The notes: generated from the sequence alone by a model not told the origin. A DNA stretch of 64,000 nt from Branchiostoma belcheri (GCF_001625305.1 NW_017802935.1:2896163-2960162), one strand, 5' to 3'; shown: positions 11,873 through 26,710, counted from the stretch's first letter. Numbers and translations are program-made.

Positions 11873-13859
11873 AAGATTACAACCTGCACAACCAAGAAAT
11901 ACGAGGATGTTTGTCGGGAACGTCCAACCAATTGTATTTTGACATTTAATAATGAAAGTCTCTCAGATGATTATGAATGACGAATCATTGGCATGGCTAA
12001 GATTACATCGCATGTCTAATTCATGTTATTTGACATATAATGTACCTGATGCAATCGTTGTGCAATTATGAACATTTCATACTTGACTTGAAACAGCCCG
12101 CTCAAAACAGGCTAAAACAACTGAAGATTAATTACCCGTCTGGCATGTTAGGTCATCTCCAATTTGTCACGCATTCTTTAAGTCAAGCAATTAACCCCAT
12201 AGGTCAGAAAAACTGGCCCTAGGTGTCAGTTTTTTGAACGTCTGAACCTAGCTGTCACTGAACCGTACAGGTGCAAGTGGCAGCTGCTGAAACGTGTAAC
12301 ACTATATACGTGAGACTAGCGACACAGCTCCACAGGCTGCACAAGACTAACAAGTAAAATTTACCCAAAAAGGGAGAATAATTTGGCAGTACAATTTCAA
12401 GTTTATACAAAAACACAACACATGTACACACAGTTCTCTATCATTGCTAACGTGGGCATGGGTAACATCTATGATGACCCTACCTCCATTCTCAGCTGAG
12501 CTGGACAGACTCAATGGATACTTATAAATTGCAAAGATTATTGGAAACTCGTATTCGTAAGATAATTACAACAAGCACATTATTTTGCAAAAAAAAATAC
12601 AAGAATTGAGAGTCTAAAAAGAGAGGGAATGTTCGACCATAGAGAACCAGAATGACAATTTATGAAATGTATCAAAACGGAGACAACGAAATTGCACTGC
12701 ACCATACAAATAAAACCACGCCACAAGGCCGAATAATGTGGGATGACGAGACATCGAAAAAGAATCTTAAAACATCCAAGTGACAAAATCAAAGAGATCC
12801 TAGAGAATACTAGTCAACCAGGGAGAGATTCAGATTTCAAGCGAACGTTATTCAGAACAAAACGGCTTAACCCCTATTTCAATAATAAAGAAATCATACC
12901 GTATCTTTGGGTACTAGGCAAAAACCTTGGATCAACGAAGGAATAATCTTTCTAACATTGGCGCTTTGAATACGGAAGAAAACGGCTTGATCTTGTCATA
13001 ATTTTGTGTAAATGTTCATTGTAAAGTTCTAGTTCTTTCTGTTTGTGCCGTCAGGGTCATTAAGGACTCTGCATTAGCACAAGTTCGTTTTGAAGAGTAT
13101 TTAATGCTTTCTTGATGGATAGATATTGTTTATTGTTCTAACTTCACAATATTGATACAATGACCCCAGAAGAAATATCTAGCCATTTCCCCACACTATA
13201 TGAAGATTGTCGTTGTCGCGATTTATGTGAAGGAATTCTCTCATGGTTTCTACAGACGGGTGCCTGTACGTTCTCACGGTATCATGCCTGGTGGGTAAAC
13301 ACAGAGGACGTGTGGGCGGAGTGACCTATGACTGCAAGGCGGAACTTCGGGTCTCGCGCGTGCTTGATCTAACGTTACCGTGCCCCGCTGGGGAAATTCG
13401 GTCGGCATCGCGCCCTGCAGTTGGGTTACATGATACAACGTCTAGTAACAAATATAGTGCTTTGTCAAGTTTTAAATGAAACGCGAAACGGACTACCGTA
13501 TGAAAATACTGTTAAGATATTTATACTATTATACTTTCATTGCACACAAGTACCCAAAGAACCTCTTACTAAGTAGAATTCATATAAATTCCTTCAAAGT
13601 TGAACGGAAACGTAATGGGAGTTATTATTACTAGTATCACAAAGTACAAATAAAACGTTAAAAACGGCATCTATGATCTTGCAGAAAATTCACTCGGATA
13701 ATCATGATTCAGCCCTCACACAGACATGAGACGACTTAAATTGCCGGTTTCCTTCGGTAAACAAAACTGAGCAGTACGCCCCGCCTATCTAAATTACCGC
13801 TAGCGAGGCCGAGGAGAGTTGACCAACTCTTTTAGTAAAAAAAAATTACAGGTACAGGG
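11873..13859. other. non-coding stretch, nothing recognised
   Basis: No ORF over 80 aa shows family features. It is likely repeat-derived sequence. I see no promoter or RNA gene that I can support. Confidence 0.4.
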
Positions 13860-14130
13860 TAGACGAGCGCCTGTCCAAAACATGAGCTGGTTTAAGCTGA
13901 TACAAAGAAGTACACAAAAGACAAACACGCACACGATCCTTTCTGTGGAAACGACCAGCTCATCCACAAACACAATAAAATCGCCACTAAAAATAGCAAA
14001 ACGATCTACGAAATTGTATAACGGTTGTTTCAAAACAGCGCCAACTGGATCAAAGGCCGTCTTAACAGCTGATTCACAAAAAAGTCTGCTGACATTTACC
14101 AAATTAGTGACCAAGAACAGAAGGGCAAAG
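13860..14130. repeat. third, diverged copy of the 9664/11067 repeat
   Basis: Order and spelling of blocks match the tandem duplication: ccaaaacatgagctgg against ccagaacatagcctgg, then acaaacacgcacacgatcc, then atcgccactaaa and tagcaaaac. No LINE is present at the equivalent position. A 180-codon ORF (13819-14361) overlaps this repeat and is not considered a gene. Confidence 0.6.
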
Positions 14131-14390
14131 GTGAACCTTTATCCGTCACGAAAATACACACCAGAACTTTCTCTGTATTATTTACCTTCTTTTTTTTCAA
14201 CATCTTTTACTTTCCCGCGGTGGGTAATGAATGTCCGAAATACAAACATACACACACACAAAAAAAACAGTAAAACAATTGGCAACAAGTTACTAACAAA
14301 AACAAGTCCACAGACGGTCCTACAAAAGGGCATGGCTGTATACTCGAAGTTCCTAGGCTAGAGGAAGCCTTAAAATAATATCAAATGATA

Positions 14391-14550
14391 TCCATCACTC
14401 TTCTTCAGTGTCACTGACATGGACTTACAGAACTAGTCAACACTTATAACATGTGAGAGTGTTTACTAGCGTTAAACGTTATCTGTTTTGCCAGTTCATT
14501 TCAGGCCTGCCAACCTTAGTATTTGGGTGGCAGCTGGACGACAAACTACA
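14391..14550. repeat. dispersed direct repeat, copy A
   Basis: Starts tccatcactcttcttcag and ends gacgacaaactac. It shares blocks with 15245-15373, including agttcatttcag.cctgccaac.tta. Confidence 0.7.
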
Positions 14551-16175
14551 TCATCACATTGCAAGCAAATTGTATAGCTGCAGAGGAATAAAAAAACACT
14601 CAGTCGAATACAGTGTGAACAAGACAACAGGCGATCAAACACGCATCCTGCAAACAGCTACACACAAGATAATTGGCATTCAATGATTGGTACGAAGAAA
14701 AAAATGCAAAGCCTGGGAAAAAACAGCACAGGTAGCAATCAACCAGCTGGTCAGCGGACATACAAATCTACAGAAACTGAATCGACCCATAAGTGACTCC
14801 AAAACTGTAATGTCAAAAAGAAAAGAAAAAAGAAAACACAAACCACTACATCTATCACTAGAGAAGGGTGAGAGGAAAAGTGCAGGTAGACAACGTCTTA
14901 CAACAGTGCAGTCAGATAAATACAGAATTCATCCACGTACGTTTTTAAACGAGTAAAAAACACATTTGGTGCCTTGCAAGACTGATAACTAATCAACAAT
15001 CGATTGGTACCAACAAAAATCAGGAATAACACAGGCTAAGAAATTATCATTGATACAAGTAACATGGAATCATTATCATCACCTCATGAGTCATGCGGTT
15101 GTCATCACAACAAAAATACATCTCAAACACAGTAAACGAAATATCTAGAGAAAAATAGAATGAAGCCCTAACGTAGTCAAAGACGATTCAAACTACTGCT
15201 GGATAAAATATGGAGATTATACTTCCGATGTTTTGAGTGATACATCCATCACTCTTCTTCAGCGTCATTTAGATATGATAAATTAACAACACTATTGTTT
15301 ACCTGTTCTGTTAGTTCATTTCAGACCTGCCAACTTTAATCTTTTTGGGGTTTCAGCCGGGTGACAAACTACTGAAATTCAGTCATTAATCATCAATAGT
15401 TCGTGTCCAACTAACTAGAGCGTAGAATTAACACTACTCGTTGACACAGCGGACTACAGGCGCAGACGAAAATTTAGAAAAACAACAGCTACATGAGCAA
15501 CATTACAAACGGTGACTAACAAAATTCAAACTACTCATAGACAAAAGACATACTCAGTAGCCTGTACGTCACCAGTGATCAATACAACAAACAAAGCCGG
15601 AAATTAATGAATTATACAAACTGCACAAATACACAGTCGGTACCTTGCGACACATTATACTTCCGACATCAGCTAATAACTTGTAAAATATGTCCACGTC
15701 CTTGTCTCTAACTTCCCTTGGACGAAACGACTCGCCGAAGTTGCTGGACGCTTACGCCGTCATTAAATTCTGCTTTAACGAAATCATCGAAGATTTGCTG
15801 GCATCCAGGCTTTAGCGCCCGCAAACAATGTAAAACCGTGACCAACAGATTTTAAAACAAACAGGGACTAAGCGTTACTACTAACATCCCAATTTACGTC
15901 CACAACAAAGGCAAAGAAACTTCCGCTAAATTTCTAACCAGACAGACCTTACGTATTTTTCTTTTACATTGTAAGATATATTGCTGGTGCTTCAATAAGT
16001 ATGTCATGTCCCTCCCCCACTTTGGAACAATGTTGTCAACAAGAAAATGTCCGTCAAAAACGCCAAAATTTTGTTAATTTTAGACAAAAATTACAATTAA
16101 ACTGTTAATACAGAGTCGAAGTGTCCATACCATATTGTATACTTGTAGCATGCATATAAGAGGAAGAGGACTTAC
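14551..16175. other. repeat-derived stretch with direct repeat copy B (15245-15373)
   Basis: Copy B begins tccatcactcttcttcag at 15245 and ends near gtgacaaactactg. The rest is A-rich, non-coding sequence with no recognised gene. Confidence 0.5.
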
Positions 16176-16982
16176 CAGCGAAAAATGTTTTCTACTGTCG
16201 TCCGGGCCATGTTGTACGCTTCTGCCCCGCGTCCGTCCGTGTAGCTTTATACGAGAACGCGTACGGTGAGTGAAGCCCGAGTGAAGCATTCCTACGCGGT
16301 GCAATCGTACGGGATTGCCGGACGGGTCTGGTGATTCCCTATGATTCCCCAAGCCTCAGAGTTCAGTTCAGCAACTTTATTCTCACTTCGGGGTGCATAC
16401 CGGAACGTCTAAGCAGCCACTGAAGCAGCGCGAAAAGTGATGCAGAAAATACTCGTTTACGGACGCAAACGAAAGTATGAAACATCTTGGACACTGGGCG
16501 CTACTTTAGTCCAGATGACTCGGTCTCAAACTCCTCAGTGTCGATGGGAGCACAAGTTCCAAACTGTACACAAGTGAAGTCTCCAAGCTGGCAGCCGAAA
16601 GAAGTTGTCGATTCTGACTGTGGTATTCGGTTGGTTCACACCCATCCCCCAAATTTGAAAAATATCTGTCAAATTTACTTGAAGTAGTTCATCCTGATTG
16701 GAGGAAGAAATATGCAAAACGTGTCAAAGTCCGATACTACCGTTGACATTTCTTGTCCAGACGTGCCAGATTGGCCTGTGCGAGATTGACTGGTAAGGGA
16801 ATTGCCCGGAACACTAAGGCACTGGGGATACGAAGTCCTTGGCCACCGTTATCCTACACCAGACGTGGGCGTGAGAGGCGGAATACTGAACAGATGTGCT
16901 CTCTGTCACTCACTAGAAGGCCTTCAAGCAAGGTGACGGTAATACGAGCGAATACAAGGTTAAGATTATACAGTATTTTATT

Positions 16983-17002
16983 NNNNNNNNNNNNNNNNNN
17001 NN
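16983..17002. other. assembly gap of 20 N
   Basis: Twenty consecutive N. The flanks are non-coding. Translations spanning it are meaningless. Confidence 1.
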
Positions 17003-17078
17003 GAGGCGTTCCTGTAAACAGTGCAATACTTTCTGTTAGTACTGACAGGACGGTCCTGTCAATAGCCACAGGCTTTCC

Positions 17079-17252
17079 TAATCTTCAAGCAGATCCCTCT
17101 CGGTGGCAAAAAGACAGTATCAAATTGGCCAGGCAGTATCCATTAGCCAGAGAAGGTCCGCGGCCACCGTTGGTGGGGGTCAGGACAAAAAAAAACCCGA
17201 CCATATATAAAAATGTAACGATCATTCCCCCACAACCTCTGCTTGGAGAGTA
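17079..17252. mobile_element. MITE, 'TCTCCAAGCAGA' family, copy 2, exact 9-bp target duplication
   Basis: The 174-bp element begins TAATCTTCAAGCAGAT and ends CCTCTGCTTGGAGAGTA. It is flanked by aggctttcc on both sides (17070-17078 and 17253-17261, exact). The left interior (aaattggccaggcagtatcc) is shared with the copy at 55459 and the right interior with the partial copy near 22770-22838. Confidence 0.9.
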
Positions 17253-17552
17253 AGGCTTTCCGAGATGATCTCGTATCGCATTTCCCCTGTTCAAGGCTGT
17301 TGCCGTATGAAAACAAGGTTGGGGATTGTACAATAATTAATAGGGGACAACTATTCCTGCAGAAAGGGTGGAATTTCATGGCAAAAAGACAATAGTTTCC
17401 AGGTTGTGATAAATCATAATTTGTTTTCCTGCACGTGATCTGTGGAGGAAGTTCGTCGACGAAATGAAAACTCTAATAGAGAACACTTTAATATATCTCA
17501 GCGTACCAGCAAAATTTGCAGGAAACAACATTTCAGAGGGTTACCTTTAGTC

Positions 17553-17650
17553 AAATCAAGTCAAGTTTATTGTGCAACAATTGCATTGGATACAATGTAT
17601 GGGCAAATGACACTTAATAACTGTAAACTATTTCTACTAGTTTGTTTATA
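17553..17650 (-). mobile_element. LINE 3' tail fragment
   Basis: The complement of tcaagtttattgtgcaacaattgc matches the 3' UTR style of the LINE at 17881-18455 (acaatgtatg.gcaaa). No coding part is present. Confidence 0.5.
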
Positions 17651-17704
17651 GGAAGGGATCAACATGTAGGCCAAACCATGTCCGGAATGGGGAGGTTACA
17701 AAAA

Positions 17705-17800
17705 AATAGCCTCTACCAGGCTTGGGGAGGCGGCTAGAAAGAGTAAGTAGAGCCAAATAGAGAGATAAGCATGCCAAGGGAGTTTGTCCGTTGAGAGAAC
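17705..17800. repeat. single arm of a second inverted-repeat family
   Basis: The blocks gcctctaccaggcttgg, gaaagagta and aaatagagagataagcatgcca match the left arm of the element at 28998-29400 (cctctaccagggtttgg, aaaagagta, aaatagacagataacacgcca). No facing arm was found nearby. Confidence 0.55.
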
Positions 17801-17880
17801 ATTTCGCCGCACCCCAATCATGACATTGTTAGTTATCCCGTTCAACACTACCGAACTAGTGACTACCGAACCTTGGCTGT

Positions 17881-18455
17881 AAGTAAGAAGAAGAACTTTA
17901 TTGCACGACAATTGCACATGGTACAATGTATGGCAAACTACATAAGGAGAGTAACAACAATAAAATAAGTGTGTTGAATAAGACCTAATGTCGAATAAAA
18001 CCTAACATATCTATATCATAATTATTCAAATAATAAGGGATATCACAAGTCTTTGATAAAGTGTTACAATCGAGTGGGCTAATCACAAGTTTCGGTATTT
18101 TTTCTAATAGCAAAGCATTCCTTTATATATCTACCTATTTTTGCGTTGTGGGGACCATTACATGTAAAGATATATTCAAATCTGTCTCCAACATCGAGAC
18201 TCTTGAAATCTATGGTACTTGATTCGAGAAATGTAAATAGCTTGTTACGTATAACATCATATTTGGTACATTCCATAACAAAATGAAATTCATTTTCAAT
18301 ATGCTTTGGACAAAATGGACAGAACCTTTGGTCAGGGGCTATATTGCAATATCTACCTGTTTCAATATTCAATTTATGGCTACTGATTCTTAATTGAGTT
18401 ATTGCTTTACGAATTTCAAAGTTATCTATATCACAAAGGTATGTTTCTTGAGTAA
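17881..18455 (-). mobile_element. LINE 3' fragment (same family as 9893-10773)
   Basis: The minus-strand frame from about 18455 to the stop at 18079 encodes IRKAITQLRI, HKLNIETGRY and CPFCPKHIENEFHFVMEC. This aligns with the ORF2 tail at 10167-10685. The 3' UTR ends in a terminal ..caataaagttcttctt at 17881. It is 5'-truncated. Confidence 0.8.
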
Positions 18456-19397
18456 TAACAGGTTACAAACGGTCTCCTTCCAGTGCGAACGGCTGTCATT
18501 ACAGTAACACCCGGCCTCTATCAAAGAGAGGTACAGTGGTTGCAAGGTCAACTGTGTCCTTGAGGTGTAACTATATAGTAGGGATGTGGAACAACTTTGC
18601 GAAAACATGTCAGTCACAATATATATAGTGAGTTAGCGTACAAATTTCGGGGGGCCCTCCTTACACATAGACAAACTGTATTGCGAGAGAAAATGAGACA
18701 GTCTGACATATTTGTAATTTAAACATTAACTTACGCGTACGGTATGTGGGGTCGCAATCCATTCGTGGCAAGATTAGTGCCTAAAGCTGTCCAAATGTCA
18801 TCATTAACACTACAAGCCATGTTCGTATGAAATTATCTTTTACAATTTTAATCACATGTAACAGATACTAGAGAAATGAAGTTGATTTCTGATGCAAAAC
18901 TCTGGCCTGTTTCTTGATCGCGTCTTATCGTTTGCCACCGAATGATCTGCTTGGATATTATATAAATAGGCGCCATTCGTGTTGTAACGGGACTCCCCGA
19001 GTGCAATTAACCCCGAACCAGCCCGTTACAGAAGAGATGGCACCCATGCAGGCTAGATAGAAGAACAGGCCGCTTGTACCGTGAGCGCAGCGGACCTAGG
19101 GGGTTTGCGTATCACTATCAGCGCGCGAAGTGAAGATGAAGTCGCAATGTATAGTTGACTTGAAAAGCTTATATTATTGTATTAAGCACCATGTTTCACT
19201 TTACCTGAGGATGATTGTTGTACTTCACCATACCTTATACAAAAAAGGACATCTGTGCATAATGTCCTTGCTTATACTTACAGGTTTCCACGTATTCAAA
19301 TATGCATTAAGGCAAGTGATAGTGGTATTCCTTGTAAGAGAGCAAAGATGGACGATTTATGTCTCCAGCAGTTACCAACATAAAATTGTACCGATTT
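18456..19397. other. non-coding stretch
   Basis: No gene recognised. It contains a short imperfect inverted repeat, AAGGACAT facing ATAATGTCCTT, near 19245-19270. The same word pair forms the mini-palindrome at 47145. Confidence 0.4.
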
Positions 19398-20600
19398 TCC
19401 ATTAATTATGCAAATTAGGTCTTCATTTACATAATCAATATCTGCCAATGATTTTGTTGCTCTCAATTACATATGTCACATATAAGTGTTTCATAGCCCT
19501 AATATAGAATACAGCAGATTTATAGAATTTCCACATTAATTATGAAAATTAGATCCTGATAATTGTAGTTTAATTGTGTCAAGCATCACTTAAGCTACCT
19601 ACATACAAAAAATCACGACGAAATGGTTGTTTAGTTATCCTCTCTCGGAGATTTTTCAAACAAACCATCCTGCATTAAAAAAAAAAGGCTCACACAGCAC
19701 ATTTTCTGTATCTCTTCGTATTCCCGTCTTAAACAGTGAAAACGCAGTGGTACCGAATGGAAAATTCTTTGTGGACGTTCTCCGTGACCTCATTTCCCTT
19801 CGCCATAACCTCAGGCCAAGGTTGGCAGTCTGAGCGTACACCGATACTCCCTCAAGTACACAGGAGTATGTGGCCTTGAATCTGTGGCCTTGGCATGGCC
19901 AAATCAATGTACTGCCTCACGGGCTGATGAAGGAAATGTATAGTTATTTGTGTTCCATGTCTTTATTTTCATGCTTGTGTCAAATACTAGTCTAATAGTA
20001 TATACCTTTACAATTATGATCACTTTTACCTCATCTAAACACCGTATCAGGTATAAACTGCAGATTGGACTGAAATGAACAGATGCCTTGGGTTAATAAC
20101 AGAAGGGTAGCCTTGGTGCACAAAAGCCGATGTTATGCGAGCCATTACTTATGCAAATTGGATCTTTATTTACATAATTGATATCTGCCAAAGACCTTGT
20201 CGTTCTCACAGCAGATTTATAGAATTCTCTCGTTAATTATGCAAATTAGATCCTGATTTGCATAATTGTAATTTGATTATGTTGAGTATCACTTATGCTA
20301 CCTACATACCGAAAATCATGACGATCCGTCAACCGGTTTCTTAGTTATCCTCTCTCAAAGATATTTAAACAAACCGTCCTGCAGTTCTAAAACAAGCTGC
20401 TAGGGGGCCCAAACTCATATGACTTCTTCCCGAACGCAAGAGCTATCTACCGTCCGTTCATGGCCCTTGCATGTCCAGATCGCGAAATATCAAGACATAC
20501 AGATTTATAGAATTTCCTCATTAATTAAGCAAATTAGATCCTAATTGCATAATTGTAATTCAATTTTGTCAAGCAACACTTGAGCTAGACACATTTCATG
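19398..20600. repeat. AT-rich dispersed repeats (ATGCAAATTAG family), three partial copies
   Basis: The block ttaattatgcaaattag followed by tcctgat, cataattgtaat, caagcatcactt and ctacctacatac occurs at 19398-19680, 20138-20390 and 20505-20600. Each copy is interrupted or truncated. It also gives octamer-like ATGCAAAT words, which here are simply part of the repeat. Confidence 0.7.
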
Positions 20601-20845
20601 GAGGTAACAATACACAGGATGAAGAGTTCGGTCGGCCCCTTAAGACAGATCAACATTGATCTAGGGCGCAAGGTTACTTTAAAATGACAAAAAAAAATGC
20701 TGTGCAACAGCCATCAATATGTAACAGTTACATTGTAAAGGTTTAAAAGCCGATACGTTTACGAACACACCGTAGAAAATTCCCTACCGTACCGCGACAT
20801 AATATACATGTATATGCATGTTTATTTATTTGCATGTGGCAGAAA

Positions 20846-21140
20846 AATGTCTGGTCCATGATAGCGATATTTCTCATGAAAATAACGTATATGATTTATT
20901 TTCCCCTGCTGTCGGTTAGTAACAAAACGTCTAAAGAAGCAGAAATCACCCACAAAACCGGACGGGGAAGGGCTTATAATCGACGTAAAAAAATACATGG
21001 CGACAAAAAAATACCTGGTCCATTTTAGCGATATTTACCATGAAAATAACGACGTGGCTTATTTCTCCCCTGATGTGAGTTTTTAGGTCCCGAAACCTCT
21101 AAAAAAGCAGAAATTTGCCCACGAAAACGGACGGGCGAGG
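20846..21140. repeat. tandem duplication upstream of RPL15, about 155-bp unit
   Basis: Unit 1 (about 20846-20975) and unit 2 (about 21003-21140) share ctggtccat, tagcgatattt, catgaaaataacg, cttatt/gattta, cccctg, aagcagaaat and cggacggg in the same order. The end of the pair lies about 340 bp before the likely RPL15 start site. Confidence 0.75.
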
Positions 21141-21479
21141 CGTGGGGAGGGCGCTGTTGACGACTGTATGACCCTCAAAAGGCCGAAGGTCATGGGGCAC
21201 GTCCGATTTAGCTTACACTACAACGCAAACCTGTCTATATTAGCAACCGCTAATATTGCTATCTAGTTCGCTTTTTGGTTAGTGACTGAACAGGAATTTT
21301 TTCTCAGAAATACTATTCTTGAACAATAAACTTAATTTGCCAAAGAGTAGAATGGATTAATAAGTTGACGAATAAACTTGATTGGATTAAGTTCTCTATT
21401 CGGTGTATTTCGGTAAAGTTCGTGAGTTTTTCCGGAAACGGACGAACACGTCTTACGGTATTGCATGCTGGGTAAAAAT

Positions 21480-21509
21480 CTTTCTCTTCCCTTCTGTCCG
21501 CCATCTTGG
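21480..21509 (+). promoter_or_regulatory. probable RPL15 start: TOP pyrimidine tract plus YY1 site
   Basis: C at 21480 starts a 16-nt uninterrupted pyrimidine tract (ctttctcttcccttct). Immediately after it is ccgccatcttgg (21498-21509), a YY1-type site. This is the usual arrangement at animal ribosomal-protein gene starts. The first, non-coding exon would end at a donor near 21510-21520 and join the acceptor at 22304. The start is inferred, not observed. Confidence 0.65.
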
Positions 21510-22263
21510 CGAAAGGTTGGTATGAATATTGCCGTCGAATCCTCTTAAATCCTCCAACTCTAGACACAATCGACGCATAAAAATGTGTTAACTTTATAAA
21601 TAAAACCTGTGTTGTTATTTTCCGGGGTGTTTGGTTGGTGAATTTTGTTGTTCTGTGGAGAATCTGACCAAAAGTTTCGGCGAGGTCCCGGTACTGTTTT
21701 TAGCCTAGCTTAGGTGTACTTGCTCGTGTGTGTGGTACTTACGTGTACGATGGTCAAATAGTTTGTTATTCCGGGCAATTTCGGCAACTACGTGTGGCAG
21801 GTTGCAACATAAATTGAACGTCAGAATATTTTTACGGGCTGCCCCTTGTTTTTACTCCTCGGCGATATGTTACTCGGAGAGGTTTTAAACTTCGTAGCCA
21901 TGATGGAAGCCATGCGTTTGGGCCCCTAACTTAGTGGGGAGGGTTATCTGCACTTTGGCATCTTATTATAAAACATGAAGCTTTTCTTAAGAAAGAATAC
22001 ACCGTGTTAAGGCTGTGTCTACGTGATTTGCAGGATTCACATTATTCCTCTTCCATGTTCCAGAATCGTCATTTTTTGCTAAATTATTATTACTACATGT
22101 TGTACATTTTGTACTAGTAACTTGCTTACACTGCTGTTGCCTTTTTTCAACAGTTAAAAATTTAATCAAAATCCTGTCATCCATCAAATAAATTAATGAA
22201 TGCCAGATACGAATTAGAGAAATTCATGTATACATGTATGTACCTTGTCACGGGTGTACCTGA

Positions 22264-24535
<2,272 letters not shown>

Positions 24536-24583
24536 AATTGAACACCAACCAGATTGTATTATCTGTAACATTTTGGGTGAACT

Positions 24584-24589
24584 ATTAAA
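24584..24589 (+). terminator. RPL15 poly(A) signal ATTAAA
   Basis: ATTAAA lies 49 bp after the RPL15 stop, followed within about 20 bp by a GT-rich stretch (gtcctgtgtttgagtctt). Confidence 0.7.
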
Positions 24590-25010
24590 GATGCACCTTC
24601 ATACTGAGGTCCTGTGTTTGAGTCTTTATTAATATTAATATCAGTGTATGTTCATGTATTACAAACAAGTACTTGAATGTATCCTACTTTTAGCATTGTC
24701 ATATACATGTATTTTACATATTTGATTGTCCTAAACAGTAGCTCTAAGTTTCATTATGGTATATGCCTTGTACATACATGGTGTACTAATAATCATCTTT
24801 GGGTGGATATCATGACTACAAACATTAGATCATTCTACATCAATCATTGCATAGAATTTACCAGGATAACTAAACTCTCCCAACACTTAATACATTTGAT
24901 TACTTGAGTACATAAATCTACTAGTATAAGCTTAAGTTAAAAACCTTAGAGTTGAATTCTACATCAGGCATGGGTCTATTCTAGTTCAATTTAAATCAAA
25001 CAGCAAGAGC

Positions 25011-25016
25011 TTTATT
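25011..25016 (-). terminator. poly(A) signal of the 25095-26710 gene
   Basis: AATAAA on the minus strand, 79 bp after the stop codon. This puts its transcript end about 400 bp from the convergent RPL15 end. Confidence 0.6.
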
Positions 25017-25094
25017 AGTCCTGGAGATCTTGGAGACAAAGCAAAAATACATGTAAATAGATTTCCCTTCTTCACATAAAATGTCACGATTCAT

Positions 25095-26710
25095 TTACTT
25101 AACAAATTTTGCTCGCCGGCGCATTTTCTCCATCTTGTACTTGGTCAGAATCTTTTTCCCGTCGGCGTTTTCCACGTGGCACTTCTGTCCCAGTTGATAG
25201 AACATCTCACTGAAGGCTGTGACTTCAGCACAGTTTCCTCGACACCACTTGTTGCCAGTGCCCTCTAGCGGAGTGGCTTTGTACTGCACGTACCCAGCAT
25301 CGTTGTCGTGTGAGGGAAACATGTCCTTGCATTGACTACAGGGGGGAACTTGCTTCACTACAGGAAGTTTCAACTCGGGAAATAGGTGGAACTGGAGCTG
25401 GAAGGCTCGACAAGACAGATTCGGTGGATTCACAGGCACAACTCTAATCTCACTTAATTCTTTACCTTCCTGTGTTTGGTCAAGACTAAGGAGCACTGGC
25501 AGAGACACGATTGGATGCCAGAACCAGCGAGCTGCATATTTGATATATATTTCCCTTAAATGTTTGGGGAGGGGCACACTTCCACCCCAGGTTTTCTTTA
25601 TAACCTTGTTACCGCGTCGCTCTTCAACACAACATAACGTGACGGACAGAAAACCACTGTACTTGTACTTCGGCCACTTCCTGTTGTGATTACACTGGAT
25701 GAGTCGGCGATTAAAATCACGGAAAAACTCTAGTATAGTGGAATCTGGTAGTCCCAGGTTAGATATCTGAAAGAAAACCAGAGGTACTTTTTTAGGCTTC
25801 AGCTAGTGCTAGAGCTAGTTTGATCATGTGTATACAATATATTAAGCTATTCCTTTTGTCTTGACCTATACTTAACCCAGTAATAGTGGGCATGTTACGT
25901 TAACGTTAGATACATCAAAGGTCTTGAGCTTCAGTCATTACTTTTCTAAAGCTATCTCCACTATGGTTATATAAAACAACCAATTCACCTGTTTTAAATG
26001 TATACTTATCTTTATCCATGTATGTGACGTTGACTAACCTCGTTCAGCAGTATAGTCGCAGGCGGTAGGGGATGTGGGCACACAAAACGCTGCTTTTTAG
26101 CCTGGCTGCGAAGTTCAGGACGCTGCTTGAAGATAGTGAGGTTGTCCAATTTCACCCTCTTGTCCTGCTGAGTCCAGTGCCATAGACTGTTCGTCACCTG
26201 CAATAAGCTCGGTTTGTGTGATACGGAAGGGCGTAATGGCCAGTTATGACAATTTTTTACGGCGAAAATCGACGACGTTGATATTGATTGTACCCCATTG
26301 TATCTTTTTGCCCTCCGGTCCCCATATTCAAAGTCCGCACCCACCTAGTTGGTTAACTTTTACTATTCATCGCATTCGTGAAAACCAGATTCATTCGAGT
26401 AACAAGGCTATACCCTCACACACGCACGCACACACACACACAAAGACGCACACACACACCAGTATTTTGCCAATCTAAACTCTTTCCACCCGCTTCCGAA
26501 GCCTGGTAGAGGCTAGGAAAATTTGCCAACGATTATTTTCAGTACCTTTCTGTGACAAGCGTCTAGGCGTTTTGTAGCTTCGCCCTGTAAAAGACCCGCC
26601 TCTTCGTACAACTTTGGTAGCCTGCTGGACACTGCAAAGTCTATAAAGACGTTTAAAAACTTGTTACAACTCCACTCAACAAAACGCGCCCGCTTTTCTT
26701 CACCCACCAT
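25095..26710 (-). CDS. uncharacterised 331-aa protein, deaminase-like motifs, tandem paralog A
   Basis: Three coding exons, all phase 0: 26710-26546 (55 aa), 26197-26039 (53 aa) and 25766-25095 (223 aa plus stop). I do not recognise the family. It shares exon plan, length and much of its sequence with the gene at 27722-29667. Conserved blocks include RARFVEWSCN near the start, LWHWTQQD in exon 2, and ILEFFRDFNR, VTLCCVEE and LPKHLREIYIKYAARW in exon 3. Near the C-terminus, PPCSQCKDMFPSHD (residues 249-262) precedes WCRGNCAEVTAF (282-293). PCxxC and CAE are the zinc and catalytic signatures of the cytidine-deaminase fold, but there CAE normally comes first; here the order is inverted. The deaminase link is therefore a hypothesis. 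No signal peptide or membrane segment is evident. Intron 1 carries a CA repeat and a MITE arm. Confidence 0.82.
26400..26512. repeat. (CA)n repeat and one MITE arm in intron 1 of paralog A
   Basis: A CA-rich tract (26418-26460) is followed by ctctttccacccgcttccg and cctggtagaggc. These match the right arm of the element at 28998-29400, which lies in the equivalent intron of paralog B. Confidence 0.6.

Noticed and set aside
13819-14361. 180-codon ORF
   Set aside because: Overlaps the third copy of a dispersed repeat; Lys/Thr/Ser-biased composition from A-rich DNA; no family features.
17047-17065. Short perfect palindrome TGACAGGAC/GTCCTGTCA near the gap
   Set aside because: Isolated 9-bp arms with no associated repeat or gene feature.
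16753-17253. 166-codon ORF
   Set aside because: Reads through the N gap and into a MITE.
18940-18956. gatctgcttggatatta, similar to the MITE terminus
   Set aside because: One mismatch in the core and no partner arm; may be chance.
19627-19907. ORFs of 68 and 83 aa on opposite strands
   Set aside because: Start within the AT-rich dispersed repeat and show no family features.
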